Of a DNA stretch of 46,792 nucleotides, positions 7,452-15,799 are shown one piece after another. The stretch is taken from positions 1-46,792 of the forward strand of contig CAADYN010000131.1 in the NCBI GenBank assembly GCA_900753285.1. Reading direction: 5' to 3'. Position 1 is the first letter of the stretch, and each line of letters opens with the position of its first letter. The notes beneath the pieces were generated by a model. The model worked only from the letters and a program-made list of their open reading frames with translations, was not told the origin of the DNA and ran no database searches. The stretch is from Clostridia bacterium (GTDB lineage Bacteria > Bacillota > Clostridia > Oscillospirales > CAG-272). The position numbers and the translations under genes are program-made.

Positions 7452-8225
7452 CTACTTGATTTTGTATTTCAGCCGCATATTGTCTGCTATCATCGCGATG
7501 AATTCGGAATTGGTAGGCTTTCCGCGGCTGTTCTGGATTGTGTAACCGAAATATGAGTTGAGCGTGTCGACGTCTCCTCTGTCCCATGCTACCTCTATCG
7601 CGTGACGGATTGCTCTTTCAACACGGGAAGTCGTCGTCTGATATTTCTTCGCGACGGAAGGATACAGCACCTTTGTCACGGAGTTTATCACGTCGTTGTC
7701 GGAAATTGTCATGAGTATCGCGGTGCGGAGGTACTGATATCCCTTGATGTGCGCCGGAACACCGATTTGGTGTATGATTCGCGTGACCTGAGTTTCCATG
7801 TCAATCTTGTCCGCCGCGTCGTTCTTATCGCTTGAAGCTGAAGAGTTGCTGCGGTTTTTCAGAATCATGTCTATCTTATCGCTGAATGTATCGTAGTCGA
7901 TGGGCTTCGGCATACAAAGCGACGCGCCGGCTCTGTTTGCTTCCATGAGAACGGAAGGCGTTGACACCTGTGTAAGAATTACAAATGACGGAGTGTTCTT
8001 ACCGCTTTCCGCTGTTCTTTTCATGATGGAAGCCGCGTCGAGAGAGGGGAGCCAAAGGTCGCTTATCACGATATCGTATGACTGACGGGATATCATTTTC
8101 ATGGCTTCATCGCCGTTTTTCACTTCGTCTATGAGACCGGCACCGTTTACTTTAAGTCTTTCGTGAATGTGATTTCTCACTTCGTTGTTTTCGTCTGCGA
8201 TTAAAATTTTAGTGTCCTTGTCCAT
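7452..8225 (-). CDS. spo0A: Sporulation response regulator Spo0A
   Basis: The master regulator of sporulation entry, a cytosolic DNA-binding response regulator. Residues 1-125 are the receiver domain with acidic pocket D11/E12, phospho-acceptor D56 (VISDLWLP), switch threonine in VILTQ and the conserved lysine in MPKPID. A linker rich in serine and aspartate follows. Residues about 145-257 form the Spo0A-specific DNA-binding domain, nearly invariant: GVPAHIKGYQYLRTAI, SRVERAIRHAIEVAWDRG, KPTNSEFIAMIAD. Length (257) is close to the Bacillus protein (267). It stands alone here; spoIVB, its usual upstream neighbour in clostridia, is absent. A strong own promoter precedes it and an AGGGG site lies nine bases before the ATG. 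Identity is certain. Confidence 0.98.
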   Translation of the reverse strand: MDKDTKILIADENNEVRNHIHERLKVNGAGLIDEVKNGDEAMKMISRQSYDIVISDLWLPSLDAASIMKRTAESGKNTPSFVILTQVSTPSVLMEANRAGASLCMPKPIDYDTFSDKIDMILKNRSNSSASSDKNDAADKIDMETQVTRIIHQIGVPAHIKGYQYLRTAILMTISDNDVINSVTKVLYPSVAKKYQTTTSRVERAIRHAIEVAWDRGDVDTLNSYFGYTIQNSRGKPTNSEFIAMIADNMRLKYKIK

Positions 8226-8292
8226 TGAGTATACCCCTATACCTTTCCGAAAATTTTATATTCTGTAATTTATTACCAATCACTGTAACCAT

Positions 8293-8321
8293 ATTTTACC
8301 ACAGTTTCCACAGTAATGCAA
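8293..8321 (-). promoter_or_regulatory. Promoter of spo0A
   Basis: On the minus strand TTGCAT (8316-8321), a 17-base spacer and TAAAAT (8293-8298) lie about 70 bases upstream of the spo0A start. I did not see a clear TGTCGAA box beside it. Confidence 0.7.
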
Positions 8322-8405
8322 TAGTATCCGCAAAATAAATGTTACCAAAAATTGTTAAAATATTTGGCAATAATTAACAAAACAATGAAGATGGCGCGAT
8401 TTTTG

Positions 8406-8434
8406 TTGACACTTCGCGGCTGATGTGGTATAAT
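8406..8434 (+). promoter_or_regulatory. Consensus promoter of the GNAT gene
   Basis: TTGACA (8406-8411), 17 bases, TATAAT (8429-8434): a perfect sigma-A promoter. It overlaps an in-frame upstream ATG at 8423, which rules that ATG out as the start and supports the start at 8477. Confidence 0.92.
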
Positions 8435-8476
8435 GGCAGAACAGCTTCTCTTAAAAAATGGAAAAGGAGACAAAAA

Positions 8477-9022
8477 ATGCTGTTTGAGAAAAAAGAAATA
8501 ACGCTGAAAAACGGGAAAAAAGCCATACTTCGCGCTCCGAGGAGAGAAGACGGCGCGGAAATGAGCGAATACCTCAGAACAATGTCGTCCGAGACGGAAT
8601 TTGTCATAAGATATCCCGAGGAATGCACCGAAACTGCGGAGAGCGAGGGAGAATTTCTCGAAAAACTGAACTCTTCGGAATTAAAGATGATGATAGTTTG
8701 CGAGGTTGACGGGAAAATCGCCGGAAACTGTCAGATAATGTTCTACGGAAGAATCAAGACCGCGCACAGAGCAACAGTAGCTATAGGACTGACGCGCGAA
8801 TACTGGGGACTCGGAATAGGCTCCGCTATGTTTGACGAGATGGAAAAAGCCGCACGACAGAGAGGATGTCTCCTGATGGAGCTTGATTTTATCGAAGGGA
8901 ATGCAAGAGCGCGCGGACTTTACGAGAAAAAAGGTTTCCGCATAACGGGAGTGCTCGAGGACGCGATAAGACTGAAGGACGGAACGCTCCTGAACGAATA
9001 CCACATGGTGAAAAAACTGTAA
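8477..9022 (+). CDS. GNAT family N-acetyltransferase
   Basis: A 181-residue acetyl-CoA-dependent acetyltransferase of the RimI/RimL-like type; the acceptor is unknown. The N terminus reads LKNGKKAILRAPRREDG, the core carries VDGKIAGNCQIM, the acetyl-CoA loop is YWGLGIGSAMFDEME (residues about 115-129) and the C-terminal motif is NARARGLYEKKGF. The start at 8477 is chosen because it follows AAAAGGAGA by six bases and because the upstream in-frame ATG lies inside the promoter. It is a single-gene unit ended by a hairpin. Family certain, substrate unassigned. Confidence 0.9.
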   Translation: MLFEKKEITLKNGKKAILRAPRREDGAEMSEYLRTMSSETEFVIRYPEECTETAESEGEFLEKLNSSELKMMIVCEVDGKIAGNCQIMFYGRIKTAHRATVAIGLTREYWGLGIGSAMFDEMEKAARQRGCLLMELDFIEGNARARGLYEKKGFRITGVLEDAIRLKDGTLLNEYHMVKKL

Positions 9023-9027
9023 AAAAC

Positions 9028-9074
9028 TGCCGCAATACGATAGGACTTCTTTTAAAGCCTGTCATACTGCGGCA
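9028..9074. terminator. Bidirectional terminator between the GNAT gene and mtaB
   Basis: TGCCGCA (9028-9034) pairs with TGCGGCA (9068-9074), extended by GATAGG/CCTGTC inside the stem. On the minus strand the stem is followed by GTTTTTTAC, a good U run for mtaB; on the plus strand by a weaker TATTTGTTATT. Confidence 0.75.
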
Positions 9075-9080
9075 TATTTG

Positions 9081-10418
9081 TTATTCCGCTCTTTTTCCGG
9101 TGCAGAAGTGTCCGTCGTATCCGTCAAGCACCACGGGAACGATCTCTCCGATGTCGGACACGCAATCCAGAGCCTTAACTTCAATAAAATGCTCGCTGTG
9201 TCCCGTTGAGAACCTGCCGCTGCACTTTTCCGTCAGCATATACACGGGATTATCACGGTGGGTGGCAATATATTCGTCGATTAGCTCATGCTTTATCCCC
9301 GCGCCTATTTCTTCAAGCCTGCCGAGTCGGAGCTTTTTCTCGTGCTCGGGTATCTGACCTTCCATCACAGCCGCCTCCGTTCCCTTACGCTTGGAGTATG
9401 GGAAGATGTGCAGGTGCAAAAATTTAGCGGCGCGGCAGAACTCTATGGTTTCAAGGAAGTTTTCTTCGGTCTCGGTGGGGAATCCGACTATAACATCCGC
9501 CGAAAATGTAGCCTCTGGCAGGTATGAGCGCATCCTCTCGATAGCGGACAGCGCCATGTCGGAATTGTATCTCCGTCTCATTTTTCTGAGAATCTCCGAT
9601 GAGCCGCTTTGCAGTGATATATGGAAGTGCGGGAGGACCTTTTTCTTTACGTTTTCCTCGGAAATAATCTTGCAGAAGCAGTCGCTCATCACTGTCGGCT
9701 CAAGAGAACCCAGTCCGATTCGCTCTATTCCGTCTATCTTCGACACATCTCGAATAAGCTCGGCAAGCGCGTGTCCGTACGGTTTCCTCTCGGGAAAATC
9801 CAGTCCGTATGACGCGGATTCTATGCCGGTGAGAATGACCTCACGACAGCCCTGTTTTGCGAGAGCCGCCGCTTCCTCAAGAACGAGAGACGGCTTTTTT
9901 GACCTTACGGGACCGCGTGCTTTGTTTATAATGCAGTAGGAGCAGATGTTGTTGCATCCGTCCTCTATTTTGATGTACGAGCGGGTGCGGTTCGGCGTTT
10001 CGAGCTTCATGCTGACCGAGCTGTAGCTGTCCGGCGGAGTAGTATCGTTGGTTGCGCTGTGTTCGTTGTTCCCTGCAAGCTTTATTATCATGTCGGCAAG
10101 TGATGCTTTTCCGCTGTTGCCGCAGATATATTCAACGCCTTCTATCTTCATAGCGTCGTCCGAGGCGATTTGTGCGTAGCATCCGGTTACGGCAACGTGC
10201 GTAGATACTGCTGCGGCTTTGCGTATCATCTGGCGTGATTTTCTGTCGCTTTCGGCGGTGACGGTGCAGGTGTTGATTATGCTGACGTCGCATTTCTCCC
10301 CGAACGGCACAAGACGCACGCCTTTTTTCTTCAGTTCCGCCGTGACTACATCCGATTCATATTGATTCACTCGACATCCGAGAGTCAGTATCGAGGCGGT
10401 TATTTCTGCTTTTTCCAT
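9081..10418 (-). CDS. mtaB: tRNA t6A37 methylthiotransferase MtaB
   Basis: A radical-SAM methylthiotransferase that turns t6A into ms2t6A at position 37 of ANN-decoding tRNAs. The 445 residues show the three domains in order: an N-terminal UPF0004 domain with cluster cysteines C15, C51 and C80 (LTLGCRVNQYES, NTCTVTAESD, VTGCYAQ), the radical-SAM core with C155, C159 and C162 (CNNICSYC), and a C-terminal TRAM-like RNA-binding part ending near residue 440. LGCRVNQYES marks MtaB (YqeV) rather than MiaB or RimO. It is a single-gene unit with its own promoter, flanked by a shared terminator. Often in Firmicutes it neighbours the 16S methyltransferase gene rsmE, which is not seen here. Confidence 0.95.
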   Translation of the reverse strand: MEKAEITASILTLGCRVNQYESDVVTAELKKKGVRLVPFGEKCDVSIINTCTVTAESDRKSRQMIRKAAAVSTHVAVTGCYAQIASDDAMKIEGVEYICGNSGKASLADMIIKLAGNNEHSATNDTTPPDSYSSVSMKLETPNRTRSYIKIEDGCNNICSYCIINKARGPVRSKKPSLVLEEAAALAKQGCREVILTGIESASYGLDFPERKPYGHALAELIRDVSKIDGIERIGLGSLEPTVMSDCFCKIISEENVKKKVLPHFHISLQSGSSEILRKMRRRYNSDMALSAIERMRSYLPEATFSADVIVGFPTETEENFLETIEFCRAAKFLHLHIFPYSKRKGTEAAVMEGQIPEHEKKLRLGRLEEIGAGIKHELIDEYIATHRDNPVYMLTEKCSGRFSTGHSEHFIEVKALDCVSDIGEIVPVVLDGYDGHFCTGKRAE

Positions 10419-10451
10419 GTAAATACCTTCAAATTATATCTTAACCTATTA

Positions 10452-10480
10452 ATTTTATCATGCAAAGCGCGTTTTGTAAA
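10452..10480 (-). promoter_or_regulatory. Promoter of mtaB
   Basis: Minus-strand TTTACA (10475-10480), 17-base spacer, TAAAAT (10452-10457), about 35 bases before the start codon. Confidence 0.6.
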
Positions 10481-10559
10481 GGGAAGAATCAAAGAAAAGT
10501 GTAAATTCTCAAAATAAATACAATAATTGCGTCGATAATTGTAAATTCGTCAAAAGCTC

Positions 10560-10588
10560 TTGAAAATAATCTCGGTTAGATGTATAAT
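10560..10588 (+). promoter_or_regulatory. Promoter of the nucleotidyltransferase-ogt-peptidase operon
   Basis: TTGAAA (10560-10565), 17-base spacer and TATAAT (10583-10588). About 86 bases of leader separate it from the first start codon; I see no recognisable riboswitch in that leader. Confidence 0.75.
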
Positions 10589-10674
10589 CTATAGGGAATG
10601 ACAATCGAGATTTTGCGGCAATAATAACTTATTAATAGTTTAACGATGACACAACAAAGGTTGACTTAATATAA

Positions 10675-11886
10675 ATGAATCTTACACAGAACGAGACGGA
10701 ATTTATCAAAACAGCTGCGGCGTCACTCGGCGGGCAGAAATTCGAGCCTGACCATGAGCTGTTTCCGTGGATGTTTATCACTGCAAACCAGCAAAAGCTG
10801 CTCCCGTATATTTTTGAATATGTGAGACTTCTGCCGGGGGTGCCTGACGAAAAGAATGCCGAGCTGTTTTCGATAATGAAGCAGCAGGTCATATCGCAGG
10901 TCGTGAATCAGACTGTTCACACGGCAGAGTTTTCCGCACTGTATCGCAGGCTGAGGGAGATGGAACTTCACCCCGTCGTAGTAAAAGGACAGCTTTGCAG
11001 CAGACTTTACCCTATGAAAGACCACAGAATAAGCGCGGACGACGATATTTGCGTGAGCGACGACGAATTTTTGAAATGCCACAACGCACTCACGGAATAC
11101 GGACTGAAAACGGAATGCGCGGAGGAAGACCTTCTTCATGAGGACGAGGTCACGTACAAGGACACGGAGAGAATGCTGTACGTTGAGATGCACCGCCGCC
11201 TGTTCGACTCATCCGAGGACGCACACGATGAGCTGAACGGATTTTTCTCCGATATTCATTCGCGCTGTGTTGAGACTGACGGATTTTACTCAATGCCTCC
11301 GCACGAGCATCTTTTGTATCTCATCCTGCACGCGTACAAGCATTTTGTCAGCTGCGGAGTGGGACTGAGACAGTTTTTCGATATAGGATTCTGGGCGAGG
11401 GAATACGAGAGCGAAATAGACTTTGATATGCTGTACAGGCAGTGCGAGAGCGTTCATGCCGCTACATTTGCTTCCGTTATCTTCTCCGTTTGCAGAGAGC
11501 GTCTCGGAATCTCGTTTGAGCCGGGAGAGATATGGAAGTGTAACGTCCAGTGCGAACCCATGCTTCACGACGTGCTGTGCGGCGGAATTTACGGCTCAAA
11601 CGACTACACAAGACTGCATTCGTCAACGGTAACTCTCAGCGCAGTCAAGTCGAGCCGCAAGGGAAAAAACGGCAGTGTGTTGTCAACCGTGTTCCCGAAG
11701 AAGACATATATGGAGAAAAAATATCCGTATGTCAAGAAAAATCCGATACTTCTTCCGGCGGCGTGGATAGCAAGAATAGCGGACTATATAAAGGAAACAA
11801 AAAACACACAAAACGACAACGCGTCCGATTCACTGAAGCTGGCAAAGGAAAGAATTGAACTCATGAAAATGTACAATATAATGTAG
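10675..11886 (+). CDS. Putative nucleotidyltransferase family protein (PF14907-like)
   Basis: A 403-residue cytosolic protein resembling the uncharacterised nucleotidyltransferase family NTP_transf_5. The core at about residues 99-130 reads VVVKGQLCSRLYP then HRISADDDICVSDDEF; the family pattern is KG..L...YP followed by R...DID, with the aspartates binding metal. Here the second block is SADDDI, so acidic residues are kept. Later conserved points include LLYLILHAYKHF and a FFDIGFW segment. Family members often sit in polysaccharide or peptide-modification clusters, and the reaction is unknown. It shares a transcription unit with ogt (9 bases downstream). The ribosome site is weak (AAAGG about 15 bases upstream), so the start is less certain. 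Confidence 0.62.
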   Translation: MNLTQNETEFIKTAAASLGGQKFEPDHELFPWMFITANQQKLLPYIFEYVRLLPGVPDEKNAELFSIMKQQVISQVVNQTVHTAEFSALYRRLREMELHPVVVKGQLCSRLYPMKDHRISADDDICVSDDEFLKCHNALTEYGLKTECAEEDLLHEDEVTYKDTERMLYVEMHRRLFDSSEDAHDELNGFFSDIHSRCVETDGFYSMPPHEHLLYLILHAYKHFVSCGVGLRQFFDIGFWAREYESEIDFDMLYRQCESVHAATFASVIFSVCRERLGISFEPGEIWKCNVQCEPMLHDVLCGGIYGSNDYTRLHSSTVTLSAVKSSRKGKNGSVLSTVFPKKTYMEKKYPYVKKNPILLPAAWIARIADYIKETKNTQNDNASDSLKLAKERIELMKMYNIM

Positions 11887-11895
11887 GAGAACGAT

Positions 11896-12447
11896 GTGGG
11901 CAGTATTTCTTTGAAAAAGTATTCGTCTCCCGTGGGGAATATAACCATAGCCGCAGAGAACGACGCAATAACAGGATTATGGATTGAAGGACAAAAGTAT
12001 TTCTGCGAGACGTGCAGGTTTACGACGGCTACATACAAGGACGATTATGCTCTCGACTCGGCTTGCAGTTGGCTCGACAGATATTTTGCCGGAGACAGAC
12101 CCGCGCCCGATGAGCTGAACCTAAATCCGCAGGGGAGCGAATTCAGAAAAGCGGTGTGGAATATACTCAGGCAGATACCCTACGGCGAAACCATGACCTA
12201 CGGTGACATCGCGCAGAGAATATCCACGGATTACGGCATGGAGCATATGTCGGCTCAGGCTGTCGGCGGCGCTGTCGGACACAATCCCATATCAATAATC
12301 GTCCCGTGTCACAGAGTAGTAGGCGCGGGGGGAAGCATGACGGGATACGCCGGAGGTATTGACAAGAAGGTCGCACTGCTCAGACACGAGGGAATAATAT
12401 TTGACGAAAGAAATAATATCATACATAAGGAGAAAAGCAAATCATGA
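11896..12447 (+). CDS. ogt: Methylated-DNA--protein-cysteine methyltransferase
   Basis: A suicide DNA-repair enzyme that removes alkyl groups from O6-alkylguanine onto its own cysteine. The 183-residue protein has the RNase-H-like N-terminal domain and the C-terminal DNA-binding active-site domain: FRKAVWNILRQIPYGETMTYGDIA, split by the family's helix, then VGGAVGHNPISIIVPCHRVV with the acceptor cysteine at about residue 137, and GYAGGIDKKVALLRHEG. The start is a GTG five bases after AGGAGA; an ATG two bases earlier is out of frame. The stop overlaps the ATG of the peptidase gene by four bases, so translation is probably coupled. Confidence 0.95.
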   Translation: MGSISLKKYSSPVGNITIAAENDAITGLWIEGQKYFCETCRFTTATYKDDYALDSACSWLDRYFAGDRPAPDELNLNPQGSEFRKAVWNILRQIPYGETMTYGDIAQRISTDYGMEHMSAQAVGGAVGHNPISIIVPCHRVVGAGGSMTGYAGGIDKKVALLRHEGIIFDERNNIIHKEKSKS

Positions 12448-13682
12448 AAGCAGAATTTTACACGAATAACCGAAGAAAGCTCGCCGAATACCTGCCTGAC
12501 GGAGCGCTCATGCTCATCTTTTCAGGCTATGCACCGAGAAAAAGAGCCGACGAGGATTATCCATTCTTCTCAGACAGAAACTTTGTATATTTGACCGGTA
12601 TCTCACGTGACGCGGGTCTTGTTTACGCTATGAAGAAGGTCGGCGGGGACGTCAGCGAAAAGCTTTTCCTGCTTCCGGCGGACTTCATGAAGGAAAGATG
12701 GACGGGACGCAGAACCAAGGCTGACGAAGCGCACGAGCTGTCAGGTATAAATGACATTGCGTACACTCCCGATTTTGAGGAATACTTTAAGAAAGCCGTA
12801 TCAGAGTGCGAAAACATCTGCCTTGACATAGACGATACACGTGAAGAGCGCGACTACACCGAAGCACACAGATTCGCTCGCCGCATGAAGGAAGAATATC
12901 CCGCGAAGAAAATCGTAAACATCCGTCCCGCGCTTGCCGAAATCAGAACGATTAAGGCAGACTGCGAAATTGACGCTATGAGAGAAGCCGTTCGTATTAC
13001 CGGAGAAGGCATTAAGGCTATGATGCACGGTGTCCGCGACGGAATGAAGGAATACGAGATTAAGGGACTTTACGACTCCGCACTTCTCGCAAACGGCTGC
13101 CTTGAACCCGCGTTCCCGTCAATCATCTCCGCGGGACAGAACAACTTCTGCATACACTACTACTCATACAGCGGAACTGCTCATACGGGAGACATGGTTC
13201 TGTGCGACGTCGGCGCTTGCTATGACTTCATCGGCTGCGATATTTCAAGAGGCTTCCCTCTGAGCGGCAAATTCAGCGACAGACAGAGAAAGCTCTACGA
13301 AGCCGCGTACGCTACAAGCCAGCATCTGTTTGATATCATAAAGCCAGGCTACCTGATGGAAGAGGTTGACCGCGAGGCTCAGCGTTTCTGCTATACATAT
13401 CTCCACGATTACGGACTTGTAGATAAGCCGGAGCACATCGGAAAGCTCATGTGGCACGGCGGATCCCACCACGTAGGCTTTGACACGCACGACATCGTGA
13501 AGAGACCCGAGATTATAGCTCACGGAATGGTGTTCTGCGTGGATATCGGTATATACTGCGAGGAGTGGGGAATCGGCTTCCGTCTCGAGGATAACTGCCA
13601 TGTTACAGAAAACGGCTGCGAAAACCTCGGCATTCACGTTCCGCGCACAATAGAAGAAATCGAAAACGAAATGAGAAGATAA
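12444..13682 (+). CDS. pepP: Xaa-Pro aminopeptidase (peptidase M24B)
   Basis: A 412-residue dinuclear-metal aminopeptidase that releases N-terminal residues preceding proline. Residues 1-150 form the AMP_N domain (FYTNNRRKLAEYLPDGALML, FFSDRNFVYLTGI). Residues about 175-405 are the pita-bread catalytic domain. Metal ligands visible in order are the aspartates of VLCDVGACYDFIGCDISRGFP, the histidine of HHVGFDTHD, and the glutamates of FCVDIGIYCEEWGIGFRLED. Length fits the PepP group (about 415-440). It overlaps ogt by four bases and ends in a strong palindromic terminator. A cytosolic role in peptide turnover is likely. Confidence 0.9.
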   Translation: MKAEFYTNNRRKLAEYLPDGALMLIFSGYAPRKRADEDYPFFSDRNFVYLTGISRDAGLVYAMKKVGGDVSEKLFLLPADFMKERWTGRRTKADEAHELSGINDIAYTPDFEEYFKKAVSECENICLDIDDTREERDYTEAHRFARRMKEEYPAKKIVNIRPALAEIRTIKADCEIDAMREAVRITGEGIKAMMHGVRDGMKEYEIKGLYDSALLANGCLEPAFPSIISAGQNNFCIHYYSYSGTAHTGDMVLCDVGACYDFIGCDISRGFPLSGKFSDRQRKLYEAAYATSQHLFDIIKPGYLMEEVDREAQRFCYTYLHDYGLVDKPEHIGKLMWHGGSHHVGFDTHDIVKRPEIIAHGMVFCVDIGIYCEEWGIGFRLEDNCHVTENGCENLGIHVPRTIEEIENEMRR

Positions 13683-13689
13683 AGAATAA

Positions 13690-13767
13690 CGCTCGGCTGT
13701 CCCGACCTTCATCCGTTAGTTCTTTGGGCTAACTTTTGAGGTTCGGGACACAAGCCGGGCGTTTTTT
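13690..13767 (+). terminator. Long-stem terminator with conserved palindromic core (copy 1)
   Basis: An almost fully paired stem (CGCTCGGCTGTCCCGA... with ...TCGGGACA..AGCCGGGCG) is followed by TTTTTT. Inside, GTTAG (13715-13719) pairs with CTAAC (13729-13733) around a loop TTCTTTGGG, then TTTTG. The same core recurs at 32248-32330 with different outer arms. It terminates pepP and also lies just past the 3' end of the convergent glycosidase gene. Confidence 0.85.
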
Positions 13768-13774
13768 ATTTTAT

Positions 13775-15757
13775 TTAGAATGCTATAGCTTCAATTTCTT
13801 TTGCGCACTCTTCCGTCGGAGGGATTTTTCCGTCAGCTACATCGTAAAGCTCGGAGTGAGTTTTTACAATGCCGTTGAGGAATTCTGAATACGGGCGTGA
13901 GCATACGTCGAGTACGCCGATCTGGTAGTTTTCGCCGTCAAATCTTCCGAGGTACGGCTGATCGTAGAGGATGAAGTAGTGCGCTCCGAGACACATCGGG
14001 TGGGACGCGGCTCTGTGAAGGTATCTTCTGTAAGCGACTCCTCTTTCGTGCTGATTTTCCACACCGCGAAGTCCAGTTGCGTCAAGACCACGGTCAAGCG
14101 CGCCGAAGTGGAACTCGCCAATCATAACCGGCTTTCCCGTCATCTTCGAGAAGTTGTCGATCATGTCGTAGGGGTCCATGGAGTAGCAGTTGAACGAGAA
14201 TATGTCCGTGTATTCGCATCCCGCGGCGAGAGCTTTACTTGAAAGCCATGCGTATCTTATGCCGAGGTTGAGGTGGTTCGGATCGGCACGTCTTGCCGCT
14301 TCTGCCGGAATCTTTATGTAGTTCCGTATCATCTCCGTTGTTTCTTCCATGAGGTCGCTCTCAGCGGCTTTGGAAATTTCTTCTGCTTTAAACGGCTTTT
14401 CCATGTCCTCGAATGAGGTGAAGCTTGCTTCCCACGCGGCGTTGAGCTTTTCTATAGTGCCGTATTTTTCGCGGAGGGAGTTTATGATGTGCTCTCTCGT
14501 CACGAGCTTTGATGTACTTGCCATGACGAAAGCGGCGAGGTTGATGTCGTTGACGAATGCCCACTGAGGTTCGTTTGACATGAAGTAGCCGATGAGGTTG
14601 TCGTCGTCGCGGCGTTTGTCAAGGAAGTGCGCCCATTCATCAGCTTTTGTCTTAAATTCGGGCGAATACACGTCGGGAAAATCACGGAATACTGTTACAT
14701 CTGTGCAGGGATAGCCGGGACCTATCACGACATACGGCATTTTCTCACGTTCGATGAACCGCATATCGCTCCAGCAGGCTATCGTGTTGCATCCCCATGA
14801 AACAAGGCGGCGGCGAATCATGTCAGCCCATTTTCCGTAGTAATCCTCACCGAAAGCGGCGGCAATGTTGTGCAGGAAGAAGTTGAAGTTCTCGGTTTTC
14901 CTGCCGTTCCATGAACCTTTGTGCCAGCCTGGTTCGTCCTCTCCGGGTAGGTTTTCGCACAGCTTTGTAATGCCCGTGAGGTTGCAGCAGTCGCCGAGTC
15001 CCACGCAGTCAAATCCCATTGAGAAGAACGCGTATCCGTCCGGATCCTTGAGCCACCATCTCTTGCCGTCGTTTTCGAGCCCGAAGAATCCCGTCTTCTC
15101 GAATCTCTTGCCGAGCCATCCGCCGTATCTTGAACGCATCTCAAGCGGCTTTTCGGTGGTGTCAGCGGCTTCTTCAAGGAGAAAACGCTTCATTTCTTCC
15201 TCGTCCTTTGTCTTGCCCGCCCAGTTTGTCAGCTTCTTCTGTCCGAGTGAGTCTACCATTTTCTTCTCTTCAAGCGGATATTCCGGCTCGGAGTCGAGAA
15301 TGCGCACGTTTTCTATCTTTAAGATGAGGTCTGCGGGAGTTTTGTCAACGCATACGGCGAATTTTCTTATCTTGTCAAGGCTGATGGGATGTCCGTGAAC
15401 TACGGTTTTCAGCTTTCCGGGAGTGCGGGGCAGGAACAGTGTCTTTGCGGAAAGCTCGGAGAAGGGAAGCGCGATTCTCGTTTTGAGGTTCGGGAGCACA
15501 CCCATCTTTATGTTGAGGTCGCACCAGCCCCCGCTTTCGGATTTCCAGAACTGCCAGCAAAGTCCGGCTGAAAGCTCACCGCAGGCGGTTATGTCCATCG
15601 TGAGGTATTCGGTCGGCTTTACCTTGATACCGCAGAACGTTCCCTCGGGAAAGCAGGTGAAAATTGACGTCGCTCCGCCTTTCGGAAACAGGAATTTGTC
15701 GTCTCCGAGGTATTTCGCACCGCTCAGAGAAAACTTTGTGAGGTCGATATTTTGCAT
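13775..15757 (-). CDS. Clan GH-A glycoside hydrolase (GH42/GH50-like)
   Basis: A 660-residue enzyme without signal peptide, so intracellular. Residues 1-165 look like a carbohydrate-binding jelly-roll domain (FSLSGAKYLGDDKF, WKSESGGWCDLNIKM). Residues about 215-620 form a TIM barrel: FGLENDGKRWWLKDPDGYAF resembles agarase-like families, while REKYGTIEKLNAAWEASF resembles GH42. Candidate acid/base is the glutamate in MSNEPQW (about residue 396) and nucleophile the glutamate in MIGEFHFG (about 548), as expected for clan GH-A. The true substrate (beta-galactoside, agaro- or other oligosaccharide) cannot be fixed by eye. It begins 42 bases after the frameshifted ABC exporter, with AAAGGATG as ribosome site, so the two may be co-transcribed. 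Confidence 0.7.
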   Translation of the reverse strand: MQNIDLTKFSLSGAKYLGDDKFLFPKGGATSIFTCFPEGTFCGIKVKPTEYLTMDITACGELSAGLCWQFWKSESGGWCDLNIKMGVLPNLKTRIALPFSELSAKTLFLPRTPGKLKTVVHGHPISLDKIRKFAVCVDKTPADLILKIENVRILDSEPEYPLEEKKMVDSLGQKKLTNWAGKTKDEEEMKRFLLEEAADTTEKPLEMRSRYGGWLGKRFEKTGFFGLENDGKRWWLKDPDGYAFFSMGFDCVGLGDCCNLTGITKLCENLPGEDEPGWHKGSWNGRKTENFNFFLHNIAAAFGEDYYGKWADMIRRRLVSWGCNTIACWSDMRFIEREKMPYVVIGPGYPCTDVTVFRDFPDVYSPEFKTKADEWAHFLDKRRDDDNLIGYFMSNEPQWAFVNDINLAAFVMASTSKLVTREHIINSLREKYGTIEKLNAAWEASFTSFEDMEKPFKAEEISKAAESDLMEETTEMIRNYIKIPAEAARRADPNHLNLGIRYAWLSSKALAAGCEYTDIFSFNCYSMDPYDMIDNFSKMTGKPVMIGEFHFGALDRGLDATGLRGVENQHERGVAYRRYLHRAASHPMCLGAHYFILYDQPYLGRFDGENYQIGVLDVCSRPYSEFLNGIVKTHSELYDVADGKIPPTEECAKEIEAIAF

Positions 15758-15799
15758 CGGAATTTACCATCCTTTCGGGTTGATATTTCTGTATATTTT

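Noticed and set aside
7452..8225. Possible loss of an acidic pocket residue in the Spo0A receiver domain
   Set aside because: Alignment by eye shows IADENNE against VADDNRE in Bacillus, so the acidic pair is present as D11-E12, and D56 is intact.
8423..8476. Longer start for the GNAT gene at 8423
   Set aside because: The ATG lies inside a perfect TTGACA-17-TATAAT promoter; the start at 8477 has a proper ribosome site.
10419..10674. 255-base intergenic stretch checked for a riboswitch or tRNA
   Set aside because: Only two divergent promoters are evident; no cloverleaf or known aptamer core could be recognised.
10675..11886. Nucleotidyltransferase-like gene considered as part of a toxin-antitoxin (MNT/HEPN) or defence system
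   Set aside because: Length of 403 residues and DNA repair/peptidase neighbours do not fit; no HEPN partner is present.
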